Origin: Promethearchaeum sp.
GTDB lineage: Archaea > Asgardarchaeota > Lokiarchaeia > Sigyniarchaeales > Promethearchaeaceae
Reading direction: 5' to 3'
Assembly: GCA_030611625.1 (NCBI GenBank)
Contig: JAUWPK010000199.1
Coordinates: 1 to 6,935 of the forward strand
Length of the DNA stretch: 6,935 nt
Position 1 is the first letter of the stretch. The number at the start of each line of letters is the position of its first letter. Below, one piece after another: positions 5,343-6,935 of the stretch. Made by a program: the position numbers and the translations under genes. The notes beneath the pieces were generated by a model that was not told where the DNA came from, did not search any database, and saw only the letters and a program-made list of their open reading frames with translations.

Positions 5343-6935
5343 TTGAGCGATTCGTCCGATTATTTTAGAAAGAAGGTGTGGTATATCATTAACACAATTC
5401 AAGCAAATCAACTTTTTGTGCATTCAGCAAACTTAAAGGTTCGTTATTCTGAAGAAGAGATGCTCTTTTTAGATAAAAAAGAATTAAAAACCAAGAAGAA
5501 AAGTTCAAAGAAAAAAAATAGAAAGCTAATAACCAAAAACCTCCCTGAAATACTCACAGTTTGCGTTTTAAATACATTAGTTCCTAACTCAGCAATGTTA
5601 TTAATAGGAGGTCATGGTGGAGGAAAAACCTCAATTGTTAAATATCTTGGCAGAATGTTCACAGGTATGAGCTTAGATGAAACTGAAGAATGTATTATCA
5701 GAGCTCACCCCCAGCTTACTGAAGAAAAAATAATTGCGACTTTAAACATAAAAAAACTAATGAAAGATGGGGAAGAAGAGGTAATATGGAGAACTTTTGC
5801 ATCCAATTTTTGGAAAATAATAGATGAAGTTAATCGATGTAGCCCCTATACTCAAAATATTTTACTATCACTGCTCGCCGAAGGAAAAATCAAGTATTAT
5901 GACAGTGTTCTAAATGTTTCCAAATACTGCCTTTTTGGCACATTAAACCCGAATGATGTAGGAACATTTGAGATGTCAGCACCGTTTTTAGATCGATTTG
6001 GAATTTCCGTTCCAATTTCAATGCCTAAATCTCAAGATCTCGCTGTAATATTAGAGAGTCAAGATGAAAAACTTGGGGGTTATGATGAATTAATCCAGGT
6101 ACCTCAAGTTTTAACGGAAGAACAACTCTTAAGTATTTGGTATGAAGTAAGTACTGTTCCTTGTTCAAAAGATGCAGAAAATTTCATCCATGCAATTATT
6201 AGAGACTACACATTATGCGAGCGGTTAGATAAAGGAAATACAGATTATTTAAAACCAAGTACAGGACTTTGTAGTGGTTGTCATTTCAATGTACCTAACA
6301 AAGTTCCATGCAGTAATACAGATTCAATATTATCTGTAAGAGTTGCCAAAGATTTACTTCGTTATTCTCGCGCATTAACATGGTTATTGGGTTTAAAGGA
6401 AGTTTCAGTTAACATAGTATTAACAATTGCCCCATATGTAATTTCTCACAGAGTTATTTATCTCGAACGAGCATTAAACAAGGATCCTTACTGGGGATCA
6501 AGATATCTATTTACAAAAAATATTCTAAAAATGGTATTAAAACGTTTTCAAAACCGAATTGAAGCTTATGAAATTATCAGCAAATTTAGGGAAGGAAAGG
6601 GTAGTGAAGTTGAAAAAGAGAAATTAGAAATAATGGCTAGAAATGATCTCATAGTACGCATAGATTTACTTCCATTGGCTGAATCTCTATCAAATCCAGA
6701 GTATGTTGATATTGTAAATGAAATAAATATATCTACTCAACAAAAAAATATTAAAAAAATCTCTACCCTAAGAAAAAGATTACTTCAAGAAATAGATTTT
6801 CCAAATCGAGGTGATCTAATCGCTAGGTTAAATGGAATATTACGTGTTCTAACCTTGAATACTTATAACTGTTCAATGGAGCTTTGGAATTCAATAAGAT
6901 TTACCATAGATGGCCTAATCCCTCAATTTTCTACA
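5343..6935 (+). CDS. MoxR-family AAA+ ATPase, 3' end outside the window
   Basis: The frame is open for 531 codons to the window edge. The protein is a MoxR-type AAA+ ATPase, an enzyme that uses ATP to remodel proteins, often with a VWA-domain partner encoded next to it. After a basic N-terminal stretch (about 45-65) come Walker A GGHGGGKTS (89-97, K95), Walker B WKIIDEVNR (157-165, D161/E162), sensor 1 GTLNPND (199-205, N202), an arginine-finger region PFLDRFGISV (R218) and sensor 2 SVR (R333). Just before sensor 2 there is an insertion with LCSGCHF (C310, C313, H314) and C323, plus C292 a little upstream. It could hold a metal ion, as in some archaeal MoxR proteins. A helical region of at least 200 residues follows, longer than the usual 300-350-residue MoxR core, so an extra C-terminal domain is present. 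The start is TTG behind GAGGT. It lies 101 bp downstream of the tnpB relic, so its promoter is at or near the element's right edge. Confidence 0.92.
   Translation, partial: MSDSSDYFRKKVWYIINTIQANQLFVHSANLKVRYSEEEMLFLDKKELKTKKKSSKKKNRKLITKNLPEILTVCVLNTLVPNSAMLLIGGHGGGKTSIVKYLGRMFTGMSLDETEECIIRAHPQLTEEKIIATLNIKKLMKDGEEEVIWRTFASNFWKIIDEVNRCSPYTQNILLSLLAEGKIKYYDSVLNVSKYCLFGTLNPNDVGTFEMSAPFLDRFGISVPISMPKSQDLAVILESQDEKLGGYDELIQVPQVLTEEQLLSIWYEVSTVPCSKDAENFIHAIIRDYTLCERLDKGNTDYLKPSTGLCSGCHFNVPNKVPCSNTDSILSVRVAKDLLRYSRALTWLLGLKEVSVNIVLTIAPYVISHRVIYLERALNKDPYWGSRYLFTKNILKMVLKRFQNRIEAYEIISKFREGKGSEVEKEKLEIMARNDLIVRIDLLPLAESLSNPEYVDIVNEINISTQQKNIKKISTLRKRLLQEIDFPNRGDLIARLNGILRVLTLNTYNCSMELWNSIRFTIDGLIPQFST

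Noticed and set aside
1..6935. CRISPR array, tRNA, rRNA or toxin-antitoxin pair
   Set aside because: There are no regularly spaced repeats longer than 11 bp, no cloverleaf or rRNA-like sequence, and no small overlapping gene pair.

Overview
The window is AT-rich and most likely comes from an archaeon, possibly of the Asgard/Lokiarchaeia type. That assignment is inferred from four things: a fused Mg-chelatase-like AAA+/von Willebrand A (VWA) protein, a cysteine-bearing archaeal-style MoxR ATPase, a single-pass membrane protein with an FKBP-like outer domain, and a TnpB of the 'TSKCS...INADVNGA' type. There is no rRNA, tRNA or informational marker gene, so the taxonomy is a guess.

Left half (8-3720), all on the minus strand and transcribed right to left. 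First in transcription order is a soluble hypothetical protein with a lysine-rich head and a possible CesT/YbjN-like fold (3091-3720). Next is a membrane-anchored, FKBP-like protein carrying an acidic EF-hand-like loop (2320-2955). Last is a 756-residue ChlI-like AAA+ ATPase fused to a VWA domain (8-2278). The 41-bp gap between the last two suggests cotranscription. A BRE/TATA-like promoter lies 27-34 bases upstream of the first gene.

Middle (about 3811-5255), plus strand: a decayed IS200/IS605-family element. Its tnpB lies in one frame (4057-5241) with all three RuvC acidic codons present. It has lost its start codon behind tandem stops (4051-4056) and is cut by a TAA at 4591-4593, just before the first catalytic Asp. 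A relic upstream (3871-4053) looks like a frameshifted small zinc-finger ORF. Imperfect palindromes sit on either side (3811-3847 and 5222-5255). Two more perfect hairpins lie in the 3' end of tnpB, where omega-RNA (the TnpB guide RNA) is normally encoded.

Right part (5343-6935), plus strand: a MoxR-family AAA+ ATPase that starts at TTG behind a Shine-Dalgarno-like GAGGT and runs off the window after 531 codons with no stop.

Two helix-2-insert AAA+ machines (ChlI-VWA and MoxR) therefore flank the element, together with a putative extracytoplasmic folding factor. MoxR-VWA and ChlI-ChlD systems remodel proteins or drive metal insertion. A shared metal-insertion or protein-maturation role here is a hypothesis. 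No chelatase large subunit (CobN/ChlH) is present in the window.
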